This document shows, piece after piece, positions 45,282-55,507 of a DNA stretch of 64,000 bases. The notes under the pieces were generated by a model that worked only from the letters and a program-made list of their open reading frames with translations, searched no databases and was not told the origin of the DNA. The DNA is from Rhyacophila brunnea (lineage: Eukaryota > Arthropoda > Insecta > Trichoptera > Rhyacophilidae). The stretch lies in the NCBI GenBank assembly GCA_022495005.1, contig JAGYXB010001001.1, positions 682,001-746,000 of the forward strand. The letters run 5' to 3'. Every line of letters starts with the position of its first letter. Position 1 is the stretch's first letter. The translations under genes and the position numbers were made by a program.

Positions 45282-46038
45282 TTATTATATATTTATTTAT
45301 TTATTACTACATATTATATTAATGCAAGTGAATATCATTTAATTTAATTTTATGCGAGGTAATCAGGTAAAGAGGTGTGTCAGTGTAGAAAAAAGTTCAA
45401 AGTTATAAAACGTACTATGTTCTTGTTGTGCGTAACAATTAAAAAGTAAATTTTATTTTAAGCCAAGTACAGCTGATGGTAACCTCGATGCGAGTGAATA
45501 AAACAACTACACTTTTTCTAATAAATTAAGAAAAAAATAAACTTTCGCTAAAATCGTAAACATTAAAAAGTTTTCACACTGCGCCGGCAATAATTAAAGC
45601 CTGCCCGACTGTAACAACAATTATTCATATTTTCACCATGGTGTGTCCAAACTCCATTCTCTTCCAAGAATTTAAGGCGCAGGCATGAGTCTACGGTAAC
45701 AATTACAGTAACTCAGGGCCACGTTGGATTTACGGTGTCGTTAGAGGCGCCGCGGCGCGTTGTTTGCGAGGCCTGGCGTCGTTACTGAGTAGCGCGACAA
45801 CCCTAAGACGGTTTGCTCATTCGAAAGTGGTGCAAAAACAACTGATACTAAGTTTCTTTTATTTATATGAAAAAATAAGTTCTGCCTGAATTACTGAGTG
45901 AAATTTTTATATTCTTTACTTGTAGGTAAACAAAAATTCTGTATTTCTCTGTCACTAATACTAGAAACACACAAACATTTTTTTTGTAAGTTCAGTGTTT
46001 AATATTGAATATGTTGATTGTTATAACACATGAGCTTA
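45282..46038. other. Unique; GC-rich island 45570-45840
   Basis: The island includes GGCGCCGCGGCGCG and is the most GC-rich unique stretch here. No ORF or repeat partner. A regulatory or conserved noncoding role is possible. Confidence 0.3.
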
Positions 46039-46039
46039 C

Positions 46040-46555
46040 ATGACGTAAAGGTAGTGGTCACGGGTAGAGGTAGGCTGTTGATATTCGACATTCATAGAGT
46101 ACATTAAACATTGTCAGTCATAATTATTTGTTTTCATGCTAAGTATACAATTTGCAGATAGATGGTGCTGGTTAGTTTTCAAAATTCAATTAAACCCTGC
46201 ATAAAACAAACAAATATGGGCGATCCAACAAATATAGTGGACACAGTCACATTTATTTGTTTTTGTTGAATTAAGAATACATATTATAGAAGGTGTATCT
46301 AATTTAAACATTTTGCCATTAAACCATATACATATAAATATGTTAGATAAACGAATATTTTTTTTAACTATTACCTACTATGGTTTAGATTAGGCAGGGT
46401 TTTATTGAATTTTAAAAGCTATCAAACACTGTCTAAATGGTGTAGTCTTAGCTCAATGAAAACAAATACGTTTGGCTGACAAATTTTAGTGTGCATTATT
46501 TATGTCGGATCTTAACAGCCTACTTCCATCCTTCGCCACTGCCTCCACGTCATGC
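46040..46555. mobile_element. MITE family D, complete-looking copy
   Basis: The left arm (GGGTAGAGGTAGGCTGTTGA, GTTAGTTTTCAAAATTCAAT, TAAACCCTGC) and the right arm (GGCAGGGTTTTATTGAATTT, ATCTTAACAGCCTACTTCC, CTTCGCCACTG) are inverted over ~200 bp. Beyond CAGTGG the match continues outward through CATGACGT, so the real terminus may be there. Confidence 0.65.
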
Positions 46556-46803
46556 GAGCTAATGTGCTATAACAATCAGAACATTCAATAATATACACTG
46601 AACATGTCGTCAATTGCATGTCATCTTTGGCTCTCTTACAAACACCCAACATAAAAAATACTTGAGATCAAAAGTGACTCAAAAATGTATAAACTTTAAA
46701 TCAACTTGAATCACGTAGATTGATTCGCGTAAGGTGACCTATGATTTTGATATATTTTGGCAGATTTTATTATGTGAAACTATTCGTTTCGTGCCTGATA
46801 TGT

Positions 46804-46831
46804 CGTCGCTATAGGATTTGTTTCCCGAATA
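46804..46831 (+). repeat. Left TIR of the DDE transposon
   Basis: Pairs with 54000-54027. Followed by subterminal CCCGAATATCC words and by AAATCGACATTTTAATGCAG, which also forms the right end of the 39 kb derivative. Confidence 0.9.
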
Positions 46832-47092
46832 TCCATTTTAGTCGAAATCGACATTTTAATGCAGTTCGATTTCTTTTACCGAACTCTACCGAAATCATTT
46901 ATAAAAACAATATATTTTTATCTAGAAATAGGGATATTTAAAAAAAAAAAACCCGAATAGGCCATATTAAGCAACAATTATTCCGTGCTTTTCTCCCGAA
47001 CGTCCAACTATCCGTTCCTGAATATCCAAGTTAATTTGTGTCAAAATATACCGCTGGCTGAGTTTTTATTTCCCGAATATCACTTAAGCCAA
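46823..47092 (+). promoter_or_regulatory. Left subterminal motif array
   Basis: CCCGAATATCC, CCCGAATAGG, CCTGAATATCC and CCCGAATATC are spaced over ~270 bp upstream of the first exon. Their mirror at the right end suggests transposase binding sites; overlap with the promoter could allow autoregulation (inference). Confidence 0.55.
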
Positions 47093-47276
47093 TCAAACCG
47101 CGCTGATCTCGTGCATCTCGCTCCCACATTCACGCTGTCTAGCTCTAAAACAATCACGCCCGCAATCATACTTTTTGGCCCTCCGGATTCATCTTTCAAA
47201 GTTCGAGCTGTTAAGTATTGTTTTTAAAGTTACCATTGTTTTAATAGTGAGTTCAACAAATTTGAAGAGATAAATC

Positions 47277-47326
47277 ATGGCTGATACGTCACCAGTTCGC
47301 CCTGAACTTACAACAGAGTTATGGAA
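47277..47326 (+). CDS. Exon 1 of the transposase-like gene
   Basis: The ATG at 47277 opens MADTSPVRPELTTELW plus two bases (AA), then a consensus donor GTGAGT at 47327. The phase matches exon 2, which begins with the single base needed to complete an Asn codon. The short upstream sequence CAACAAATTTGAAGAGATAA is the likely leader. Confidence 0.75.
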
Positions 47327-48000
47327 GTGAGTATTTTAACCTAAATAACTGTATTTTGTATCGATGAATAGCGACAAAACCCAACGGTCATATGAATTAT
47401 ACAGCATTTCTACAGTGTGACCCGGTAACTACCGTAACGTAAAGAATTAATTATTATTTCTTCATCAAACATGGTTTGTCTTTATTTTACTTTTAACGTA
47501 GGTACCTATTTCTGTGAAAATAAAGACGGTGATATTATTTATTTTAGAATGCGTTAATAGTTAATTTAATTTATTATTTACGTTACCTAGTAATATTTTA
47601 TTTAGTTAATATTATACACTTACGATATAATATGTACTAATCTAATATTATCAGCTAATGGTTAATAATTTATACATGCTCACATAGTTCTTATTCCTTA
47701 CAATAATACATATATAATATTTATTTGGTGGTTTGTAATAAAACTAACAAGTTCGATTGAAGACCATAATGACGCATTATTTTTCTGTCAATAAGAATAT
47801 CATATAAAAATGTTACAATATGGAAAGAAAATATAGAAATTGATTGTATTAAAACTTAAATTTTACTTTGGTCCTAATCTCGAATTGTTTAATGAAATTT
47901 TGACTACGTCATTTTAGGGTTTGTATTATATGAAAACAGCTTCCTTTTATTTAATTTGCTTATTTTATTTTGTGTTTTATTTAAATTTACCTTTTTCCAG
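47327..48000 (+). other. Intron, 674 bp, GT-AG
   Basis: Donor AA|GTGAGTATT and acceptor TTTACCTTTTTCCAG. Very AT-rich with many stops. The last 80 bp happen to be open in frame with exon 2 and would encode a hydrophobic, signal-peptide-like stretch, which is best read as a polypyrimidine tract. Confidence 0.75.
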
Positions 48001-49813
48001 TACCTTCAGAGACTGTATAGAAGCCCCGTCACCAAACCAAACCCAAGGCGAAGAGAATGAGATGTCCATAATATGTTCCTCTTCTCAAAATTCCTGTGGC
48101 GTTAAAAGAAAAATTAATCCAACGGAGTGGACACGAAATGTCCGGAAAAATAAAAGGGAACATGGCGAAGAATACGTCGATATTATGAAGAAAACACATC
48201 CAGCAAAAATTGTGAAAAGCACATGTTTCCCAACATGTCATCTAAAATGTATGAGTAAATTTACGGAAGACGAAAGAAAAATTATCCACTCTCAATTTTA
48301 TAAGTTAAGTGATGATAAAAAAAACCATTATTACAGCAAATATACAACGAGGTCAATACCAACAAGAAAACGGACAAAGAAAGAAACAAGTCGGAAACGC
48401 TTCTCATATACTTATTATTTTGAACTACTTGCCGAAAAAATTAAGGTGTGCCAAACATTTTTTTGCAGCACTTTAGACATCTGTGATAGTAGAGTGTATT
48501 ATTTTCACGAGAAGGTGCAAAATAGTGTTACAAATGTGCCTAGAACCCCGACAAAAGGGAAATATGTGAAGAGGTGTACAAGCACTACTGATTTAGATAT
48601 TTTCCGGTCTCACATTCAATCGTTTCCGGCTGTTGAATTGCACTACTGTCGGAAGAGCACAACCATGAAATATCTTGAAGCATCATTGAACGTACAGAAA
48701 ATGTACGACTTGTATTTTTCACAAACGGAAAACCCGGTCAAAATAAACATTTACCGTGAAGTATTTAAACGAGATTTTAGCCTGGCATTTCAACATCCAA
48801 AAAAAGATCGGTGTGATTCGTGTGAAAAATTTAAATACCTGAAAAATCCAACTGCTGACGAAATTATGGACAACGACAAACATATCCAAAGAAAAGTTGA
48901 AGGCGCTGAAGAAAGAACCAAAGACAGAGGTATTATAATTAATACCAATGTTAATAATGTTACTCTTGTTTCTGCTGTGGTAACATTTGATTTACAAAAT
49001 GTTTTTAGTTTGCCCAAAGCTAATGTTTCCAATTTTTATTATACAAGCAAAATTAATATGTATAATTTAACCGGTCATTGCAATAGTCATATATATAACG
49101 CAATTTGGCACGAAGGATATAGTGCTCGCTCAGGTAACGATATTGCAAGTGCGCTTATTAAAATATTAAAAGCTATCGCTTTGGACAATCCGGATGTCCA
49201 ACATTTAATATTATGGTCGGATAGTTGCGTCCCACAAAATAAAAACTCTTTCATGAGCACCGCCATAAAAAACTTTTTATTGAATCAGGAGATAAAAACA
49301 ATTAAAGTCGTAGAGCAAAAATTTTCTGAGCCAGGTCATGGAAACATTCAAGAGATCGATTCAGCACACAGTGTCATAGAAAAATCATTAAGAAACATCG
49401 AAATATATAGCCCATTGGGATAAGTTCGCCAATTTTTAAAAATTCGTAGCGTTAAAAATAAATTTGTCGTATTACAAATGATGGCAGGTGATAGTCTTGA
49501 TTATGGGAATGCAGCGGTAAAACTATTGTACGCACAAATTCCGTACACAAAAATTAAACATATTCGTTATAACCTCGACCAAATTGATTTAGTAGAATAT
49601 AAAATATCATTTGCCTCAGATTTCATAACAGTTAATATTTATAAGAAAGTTAACCGTACACCGTCTAACAAGGAAATAAGTTTTCCTACAATTCGAAGGA
49701 TGTCCACTAATATCACGAAATTGACCGAGAAAAAAGTGAAAGATTTGATAGCAATGTTTCCATACATGCCAGACATTGATGTCACATATTATAAAGCTAT
49801 TTATTTTCTATAG
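48001..49813 (+). pseudogene. DDE-transposase-like protein, exon 2, one in-frame stop
   Basis: With exon 1 this gives 490 codons, a TAA at 49421-49423, then 129 further codons in the same frame to a TAG at 49811. The two parts read as one ~620-residue protein. Order in the joined product: basic N-terminus (KRKINPTEWTRNVRKNKRE); Cys cluster CFPTCHLKCMSKF followed by TEDERKIIHSQFYKLSDDKK; KVCQTFFCSTLDI; zinc-type CDSCEKF at about 288; candidate catalytic Asp at about 347 in TFDLQNVFSLP; second at about 424 in LWSDSCVPQNKN; third acidic residues in EIDSAHSVIEKSLRN (D about 470, E about 477). These fit an RNase-H-fold DDE/D nuclease. The stop falls after the catalytic core and cuts off the C-terminal region (from VRQFLKIRSVKNKFVVLQ), so the product may be inactive. 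Similar proteins are common, unannotated, in aphids and other invertebrates. Confidence 0.8.
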
Positions 49814-50537
49814 GACTTTTTCCTAATTCGATTTAGACAAATGTTTTTAGACCTAAGATTAGCATAGATCAACGTTACCAGGCGACATTTTTAATGATCC
49901 CGTCTATTAACCAAATACTCATTCACTTATTTTTATTAATTATGTACCGATATGTCTTTGTAAAATTTTATGCTTTTTGTAAAAAATGCTAAATGTAATC
50001 CTAGTGCATAAACTAAACGTTTTAAAACATGTTTATGACTACATTTTCTATGTGACTCCACTTGACCATGGTCTTTTTTTTTGTAATTTATTATAAGTAG
50101 ACTTATTTGTATAAGTGTATTGCAATATTATAATGGGTAAAAAATGATTAATTTTAAATGATTTTAAAAATTTAGATTATTGTTTATGATTCAAATCTGT
50201 CAACGAATTTATTATAGGCACAAATTGTCCAAAACCGTTTACTTGTCGAAGTAAAAACTTTTATGTCTATGGATTGAGAACCTCTGAGTCGTGCGTAAAT
50301 AATTTTTATCCATTGCATGTAATTTGCACTCATGTTTATGTGACATATTTATGTGGCGACTCAAAAGTCTAGACTCGGTATCAATGACTAATTCTGGCAA
50401 ATATAACAAAAGATCATTGTTTAAATGTGGGTATTTGAAACAAGGTGTTAAGTTTCATGGTTAGTTTGAACCATATTTATTTTTCTATTTATATAATTAT
50501 TATAATCTAAAATGTGTACTGTTAGTTTTCTTATTTT
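49814..50537 (+). other. 3' region of the transposase-like gene
   Basis: AT-rich. Contains no further long ORF. A plus-strand AATAAA at about 50893 and AATAAA-type words after 50762 could serve as poly(A) signals. Confidence 0.35.
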
Positions 50538-50762
50538 TTGTATGAATACTTATTTGACAAAGATTGGGGTGATCAAAATAAATTATCAACTAACTGTATG
50601 AAAATCGTATGTACCTACTCTTCGGAAACTATAAACCATAGTTTGAAAAACATTAAATCATTAATAAATACAAATATTTATTTAATTATCGATACATTTT
50701 TGACGAATCCTGAAAATTCCATGTCAATATGTCGACGCATTAAAGAGATATTGCGATTTTAA
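50538..50762 (+). CDS. Hypothetical 74-codon ORF inside the transposon
   Basis: Encodes MYEYLFDKDWGDQNKLSTNC at the start and NPENSMSICRRIKEILRF at the end, followed immediately by TAATAAAAAC. Composition is only partly AT-driven. It may be an accessory exon of the transposon or noise; no homologue recognised. Confidence 0.3.
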   Translation: MYEYLFDKDWGDQNKLSTNCMKIVCTYSSETINHSLKNIKSLINTNIYLIIDTFLTNPENSMSICRRIKEILRF

Positions 50763-50919
50763 TAAAAACGTCGATATTTTTCGCGACTGCAAAAAAGGTA
50801 CCTACCAATTTATTGTTTTACCTAATCACGTACGGTAAATAAAGTATTATAATTATATGTTGTATACGTACATAGATATATCTTGTTGTTTAAATAAACT
50901 ATATTTTTATTGAAGAAAT

Positions 50920-51030
50920 TTATTCGCTATCAATAAAAATGTTGTCTGAAGGTACATCAATTTTCTTTACACGTTTTGTCGCGACAGCTAATCGGTTTAC
51001 ACGATCTGGTTTCGGTGTAGCATGTTTTTT
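50920..51030 (-). CDS. Minus-strand terminal-exon candidate in the transposon
   Basis: A 36-codon open tail reading HATPKPDRVNRLAVATKRVK and then VPSDNIFIDSE before TAA. AATAAA follows 13-15 bp after the stop on the minus strand. Basic, protein-like composition suggests the C-terminus of a second, convergently transcribed gene. No acceptor or upstream exon could be fixed, and the nested hAT may have disrupted it. Confidence 0.35.
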   Translation of the reverse strand, partial: KKHATPKPDRVNRLAVATKRVKKIDVPSDNIFIDSE

Positions 51031-51896
51031 TTAAATATTTTAATCACTCAGGTACCTACGTGATAATATTGGAATATTATTTATATCATTGTGAAAAATT
51101 CTTCTGTCTAGAACCAATGATTTTTAATGCGCACTATGCGCTCGTCGAGAGTTTCAAAAACTATGAATGAAGTACAATGCACTTCAATTATCTTTGTTGG
51201 TTTTACTATTTTGCTATATTTTTTTCTGTTCACTTGTTTAACTATTTACTTATATATACATATTATTATTTTTGTTTACTGAACCCTCTCTATTTTATTC
51301 TGTATTGAATTTCTATTTCTCTATATCTGTAAGTATTAATTGTCGTATTTGTATTACATAATTGAAGAGGCCTTGTGCTTTCCAGTGTGAAGTATATTAT
51401 GTTGTTTAATAAAAAAAGGACTAAATACTTGTTTTTTTTATTTATACAAGAATTATGAAGTTTCAAAACTATGGCCCGCGCGACGAACGTAAGTTGCCAC
51501 GCGGTTTTCCCCTCTGTTTTCGATCGAGCAAGCGCAAGTGCCTAGCAGTTAGGGTTGCCAACTTTTCCTGTGACGATTACGGGACAAATATCTCAAAACT
51601 GAACATCACCATCAGTCAGCCATTACCTAATATTCTGAGGAAACTTTTTATGTGCAACTTAATTACATATACCTATACAGAGCTTTTTTTAAACAAAGGT
51701 GCCGGAACTCACTTCTTGCCAAACTTCTTACCTTCTAAAGAAAATTACATTCAAATATAATTTAAAGCAACCTTTTCTATGCCAGGAAGCGCATAAAAAA
51801 TTAAACAAACAAACAAATAGGTACACATAAACAACTAAAGTTGTAAAAAATAATATTGTAAAAACATATATTTGAATAAAAGTATGTGGTGCTTTC

Positions 51897-52255
51897 CATA
51901 GTCCCCATATCCTGAAGCGGGCCCCCAGTCCAGGATCTTTAGCGGACCCTTACCAATACACACATATTACACTAAGATTAAAGGCAGTGTGACCCTCTAT
52001 AGTAGCGTTTTTCAAATGGTGTTCGAGGTAAAATTAAGGGTATTCAGTGTATCATAAACATTAACCAAAAAATGCAATTCCACAACATTTATTTTAAAAT
52101 GTAAATACGCCTGAAGGAAAGAAGCTCCGCAAGCGATTTTTTTACGTTTAGAGCAAATTTGTGATGTGCGTTTATATCACTTATCTGGGCGATCCCCCAG
52201 GCTAGAGCCCTGTCAGCCCTCTCGTTTTGGGGGCCATGGTATTTTCAAAGTTCAG
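51897..52255 (+). repeat. Repeat shared with 55590-55930
   Basis: Common words: CCTGAAGCGGGCCCCC (CCTGATGCGGGCCCCC), TTTCAAATGGTGTT-type, TTTATATCACTTATCTGG, CAGGCTAGAG. It lies inside the hAT here and inside a PIF/Harbinger-like element there, so it is an independent repeat or captured sequence. Confidence 0.6.
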
Positions 52256-52657
52256 TCCAATTCTCGTCTGGCAAATCGTCTCGATTCCTTTTCTTAGCGT
52301 TACGAGTCTATGGCCGAATGTCTTACACTGAGTAACCACCGATCAACGTATTTTGAAGGATCGAGAAGTGTCAAAGATGGTCAGGCGAGTTTGATAAACA
52401 AAACTGCCGAACCTTTTTTGGTCTTCAATGAAACTCTTATTGGGGTAAAAATTAGATTCATTTTCGAAAATTCACTTTCACGTTCACTTGAAGACATGGT
52501 AATATAACTCAAGGCATATATTAAACGCGATGGTTTTCCAGGATATATCTTTTCCTATGAGATGATGCAGGAAAATTAGCTTGTAGTATGTACCTAAGCG
52601 CGAACATTGTTTCACCTAATTGCTTTTGAAACATTAAAAATACCGTAAAAAATGTGC

Positions 52658-52912
52658 CTATAACGCATCGATGACAATTTTGATTTGTAATATATTTGGG
52701 AAAACGGATAATTGCTCCCATGTCAATTCAGAAAATTCTTTATTTTTCTTTAAAGAAAGACATTTTATTTTGTTAAAAATATTACTTTCGTTAAATAAAT
52801 AATTTTCTTTCAAATATGTGATACATCTCGTAAGAAAACAATTAGCATCAGATATGAAATCATTCTTCTCGTTTTTTAGCAATTTATAAATTTCCGGGAC
52901 AATTGAGTATTC
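52658..52912 (-). pseudogene. Possible hAT transposase C-terminal relic
   Basis: The minus frame reads EIYKLLKNEKNDFISDANCF, then YLKENYLFNESNIFNKIKCL and TWEQLSVFPNIL. Helical segments with a ...L..L-YL... and W pattern are reminiscent of hAT C-termini between the second and third catalytic residues. The position inside a hAT element supports this. No catalytic residue is preserved, and it ends by TAA near 52658. Confidence 0.4.
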
Positions 52913-52989
52913 ATCCGGGATCTGGGACAGCGATTCCGATTCCGGGAAATTTCGGCCAATCCAGGATGGTTGGCAACCCTACTTGCAGT

Positions 52990-53740
52990 CCGGTAGTCCA
53001 TGGGGCTCAAACCTTAGGCAAAATCCGCATGCGACGCCCTTTTGGGTAAGGCAATTATTATTTTTCATTTTTCAACGGCTCTTGGTTTTTTTAGTAAGTA
53101 CTAATCACCGCTCATGGTTCTAATAAATATGCGATACAAAGATTGTCAGTGTTGCTCAACGATTATATTGCTCAAAATACTTGAAAGAAGATAGCATTTG
53201 CTGTAAACATAATGGTTGTGGTACTGAGAAGTACTCAGGTGGGGAGCGGAATAAACGATAGACTCGTATGGTAGGTAATAGATAGGCAGATAATTATCAG
53301 CAGGTAATACGTCATTGCAAAACTAGGTAGGTAATAAATAATAAATTCAATATTTGCGGTAATGAGAGTAATAGCTAGGAAAATAATTTCACTAAACTAT
53401 TATAATATAGCGAAATAGGGGTAATGCTGTGGTACCTATGCATCCCGGTGAAAAGCCTAAAACAATTGAAAATATACATTTTTAGTCGATGGATTATTTT
53501 ATAACTAAGTATTTAATTATTTATTCCGAAATAAACCGAACATAGCGAATACCGCATATTATTATTACCTATTAAATTAGGTGATTAGGATCCTTCATAT
53601 AACATAATTAGGTATTTATATAAGTAGTAAAAGTAATTATTAACATTTATCGTGTAAATAAATATAACATTTGAGGTTCGTATTTTTTGACCACTCAGTA
53701 CTCCGTCGGTCGTGCCGCATTACGCTACGGTCTTAAATCC
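52990..53740. other. Right interior of the DDE transposon
   Basis: AT-rich, with words such as AGGTAGGTAATA repeated. No ORF supported. Confidence 0.35.
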
Positions 53741-53999
53741 CGAATATCCATGTTTTGTCCCGAATATCCGCTATTCTGAGAGAGCGCTAAAAATTTCACG
53801 AATATCCAGAGTGAGTACTTGTAAATAAAACGCATTTTCTGTGAATTTAATGATTTATACCAGTATATTATTCTTGGAATCTATTTTTAGATAATGTCGC
53901 AATCATATAGTGTAGAAAGAATGATTGATACATCTACTGATATTAAAATATACGACAATGAAGTTTGTTTTTCGTCTCCTGTAAAATTGACATTTGGTC
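53740..53999. promoter_or_regulatory. Right subterminal motif array and small ORF
   Basis: Contains CCCGAATATCC at about 53738 and 53759 and ACGAATATCC at about 53798. A GTGAGTAC donor (about 53811) and a TCTATTTTTAG acceptor (before 53892) would remove ~80 bp and lead to a 42-codon ORF (ATG 53894) that runs into the TIR and stops at CTATAG. Whether it is expressed is unclear. Confidence 0.45.
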
Positions 54000-54027
54000 T
54001 ATTCGGGAAACAAAACCTATAGCGACG
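54000..54027 (-). repeat. Right TIR of the DDE transposon
   Basis: Inverse of 46804-46831 with a single mismatch. Preceded by GTTTTTCGTCTCCTG, shared with the 39 kb derivative. Confidence 0.9.
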
Positions 54028-54210
54028 ATGTGCTACGGTATAAGACTAACTGACAATAACATTTTGACAACATTGCACACTTTTTTCCCGTGATACGAAC
54101 TTATCATAAACTCACATGCATTCACTTGACGTGATGGTAATGTGTTTCTAGCATATAATGCTAAATTTTTCAAGCATACTTAAATACTGGTTGTATAATA
54201 TGTACATTGT

Positions 54211-54316
54211 TTAATCCCCTGCGTTAAGACACAATGGAAGGTAGTCCAGTTGTCCCGGCGTCCAACTGGCGTCGTCCCATTCTCCTATTTTATTTTTCTA
54301 CTTTTTTACGGCTTAA
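54211..54316 (+). repeat. 106 bp direct repeat, left copy
   Basis: Begins TTAATCCCCTGCGTTAAGAC and ends TTTTTTACGGCTTAA; contains GTCCAGTTGTCCCGGCGTCC. Nearly identical to 54683-54789. Both copies start and end with TTAA. Inner words resemble the MITE family L ends at 25.66 and 26.09 kb. Confidence 0.85.
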
Positions 54317-54682
54317 GGCTATACTTCAGTTGAGGCATGGTCTAAAAAGATCGTGACTAGGCGATGCGCGGATTGTGCAAATGACGCGAGCCGAACACAA
54401 TATAATTTGTCAAAAAAATTCAACATGCGTCAATTTAATGTTATCTTTATTGTTATATTAGTAATAATAATAGTATATTCATTGACATGTTTTCTTTTTA
54501 AAGTACATGCGTATCGTGTTTTAGTCATATTTACACGATTTAAGAATATATTCCTTCGACGCCGTCACAAAACAAATTGACGTGCTCACACCTCGACTAT
54601 CGATCTCCAATTGGCGACGAGTGCAGAATTTCGTCCCAGCTACTGTTGAAAATTATTTGCCGTTTTACTTATATGTATGCTC
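54317..54682 (+). mobile_element. TTAA-family MITE, copy 4
   Basis: Complete copy: 5' end GGCTATACTTCAGTTGAGG, 3' end (reverse complement) GAGCATACATATAAGTAAAA, with TTAA on both sides (54313-54316, 54683-54686). It sits exactly between the two 106 bp direct repeats. Confidence 0.85.
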
Positions 54683-54789
54683 TTAATCTCCTGCGTTAAG
54701 ACACAGTGAAAGGTAGTCCAGTTGTCCCGACGTCCAACTGGCGTCGTCCCATTCTCCTATTTTACTTTTCTACCTTTTTTACGGCTTAA
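54683..54789 (+). repeat. 106 bp direct repeat, right copy
   Basis: Second copy of 54211-54316; starts at the TSD of the intervening MITE. Confidence 0.85.
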
Positions 54790-55505
54790 TAATATACCAA
54801 ATACCTTTTATTACATCACCGCTATAATGTAGATCACCCTCGTAATCGTTGAAAGAATCAATAAGAATGTTGTAAGAGAGGTGGTTTATACTATAAGCGT
54901 CGTCGGACCACAAGAGTAAGTTTAATCTCCCTGGCCATTAAAACTCGTGTTGTTTATGCGACTTGGCAAGACCGCGAAGCGAAAATAACACAGGCCTGAT
55001 AAGAAGATTGCAAGCAAGTGCTCTCTCAGGTATACCTATATACTATACTGCGGAGATTGCCAAACTTTCTCTGTTCGCGAGCCGTTCATATCCCTAGTGT
55101 ATAATTATCTAAAAGTACCAGTTCCGCATTTATTTAATTGCTAGTTCGTACTGAAAACTGTTTAAAAATCATGATAATATATTATGAAGGTAAAAATAAA
55201 ATCCATTATATTTACATTGTCCTGTTAAATATAGTAAATATACATTTTGTTATAGAAAAAAATATTATTTAGTAGATATTATAACAAATCTATAAATAAC
55301 AGTTGAACCGAGTGGGACATCTATCGTTTTCCGGGTGAATGCTTTTATTTCTAAACCATCGATCCATCTATAATTAATTCGAATTATTTCCTATATTTAC
55401 GTTTGACCAAATGACGAAATCTCAGTAGCAAAAAATACTCAAATGGAATAAGTCCAAACTTAATTAATTCAACTATAATTTTAATTCAAATTCCCTACCT
55501 ACCCT
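54790..55505. other. Unique AT-rich sequence
   Basis: No supported feature. Confidence 0.35.
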
Positions 55506-55507
55506 CA

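Larger units (their letters stand above)
51550..52981. mobile_element. hAT-like element nested in the DDE transposon
   Basis: Ends TAGGGTTGCCAAC and GTTGGCAACCCTA are perfect inverse copies. Flanking 8-mers CTAGCAGT (51542-51549) and CTTGCAGT (52982-52989) differ at one base. Subterminal CGGGACAA words occur at both ends. 1432 bp, with a decayed minus-strand ORF near the right end. Confidence 0.85.
46804..54027. mobile_element. Large DDE transposon of uncertain superfamily
   Basis: 28 bp TIRs with one mismatch (CGTCGCTATAGG, one variable base, TTTGTTTCCCGAATA) are bounded by the 4-bp TSD ATGT (46800-46803, 54028-54031). CCCGAATATCC-type words recur within ~300 bp of both ends. The left half carries a spliced transposase-like gene (47277-49813); a second open segment (50538-50762) and a minus-strand terminal-exon candidate (50920-51030) follow. 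Removing the nested hAT at 51550-52981 leaves ~5.8 kb. A 4-bp target and a single DDE protein with Cys motifs are compatible with Sola or Chapaev groups; I cannot assign it. Confidence 0.85.

Noticed and set aside
46980..47227. 80-codon ORF upstream of the transposase
   Set aside because: It consists largely of the subterminal CCCGAATATC repeats and the leader; no protein character.
47921..47998. Hydrophobic, signal-peptide-like start of the long ORF
   Set aside because: It is the AT/pyrimidine-rich end of a GT-AG intron; splicing from 47326 to 48001 gives a continuous frame without it.
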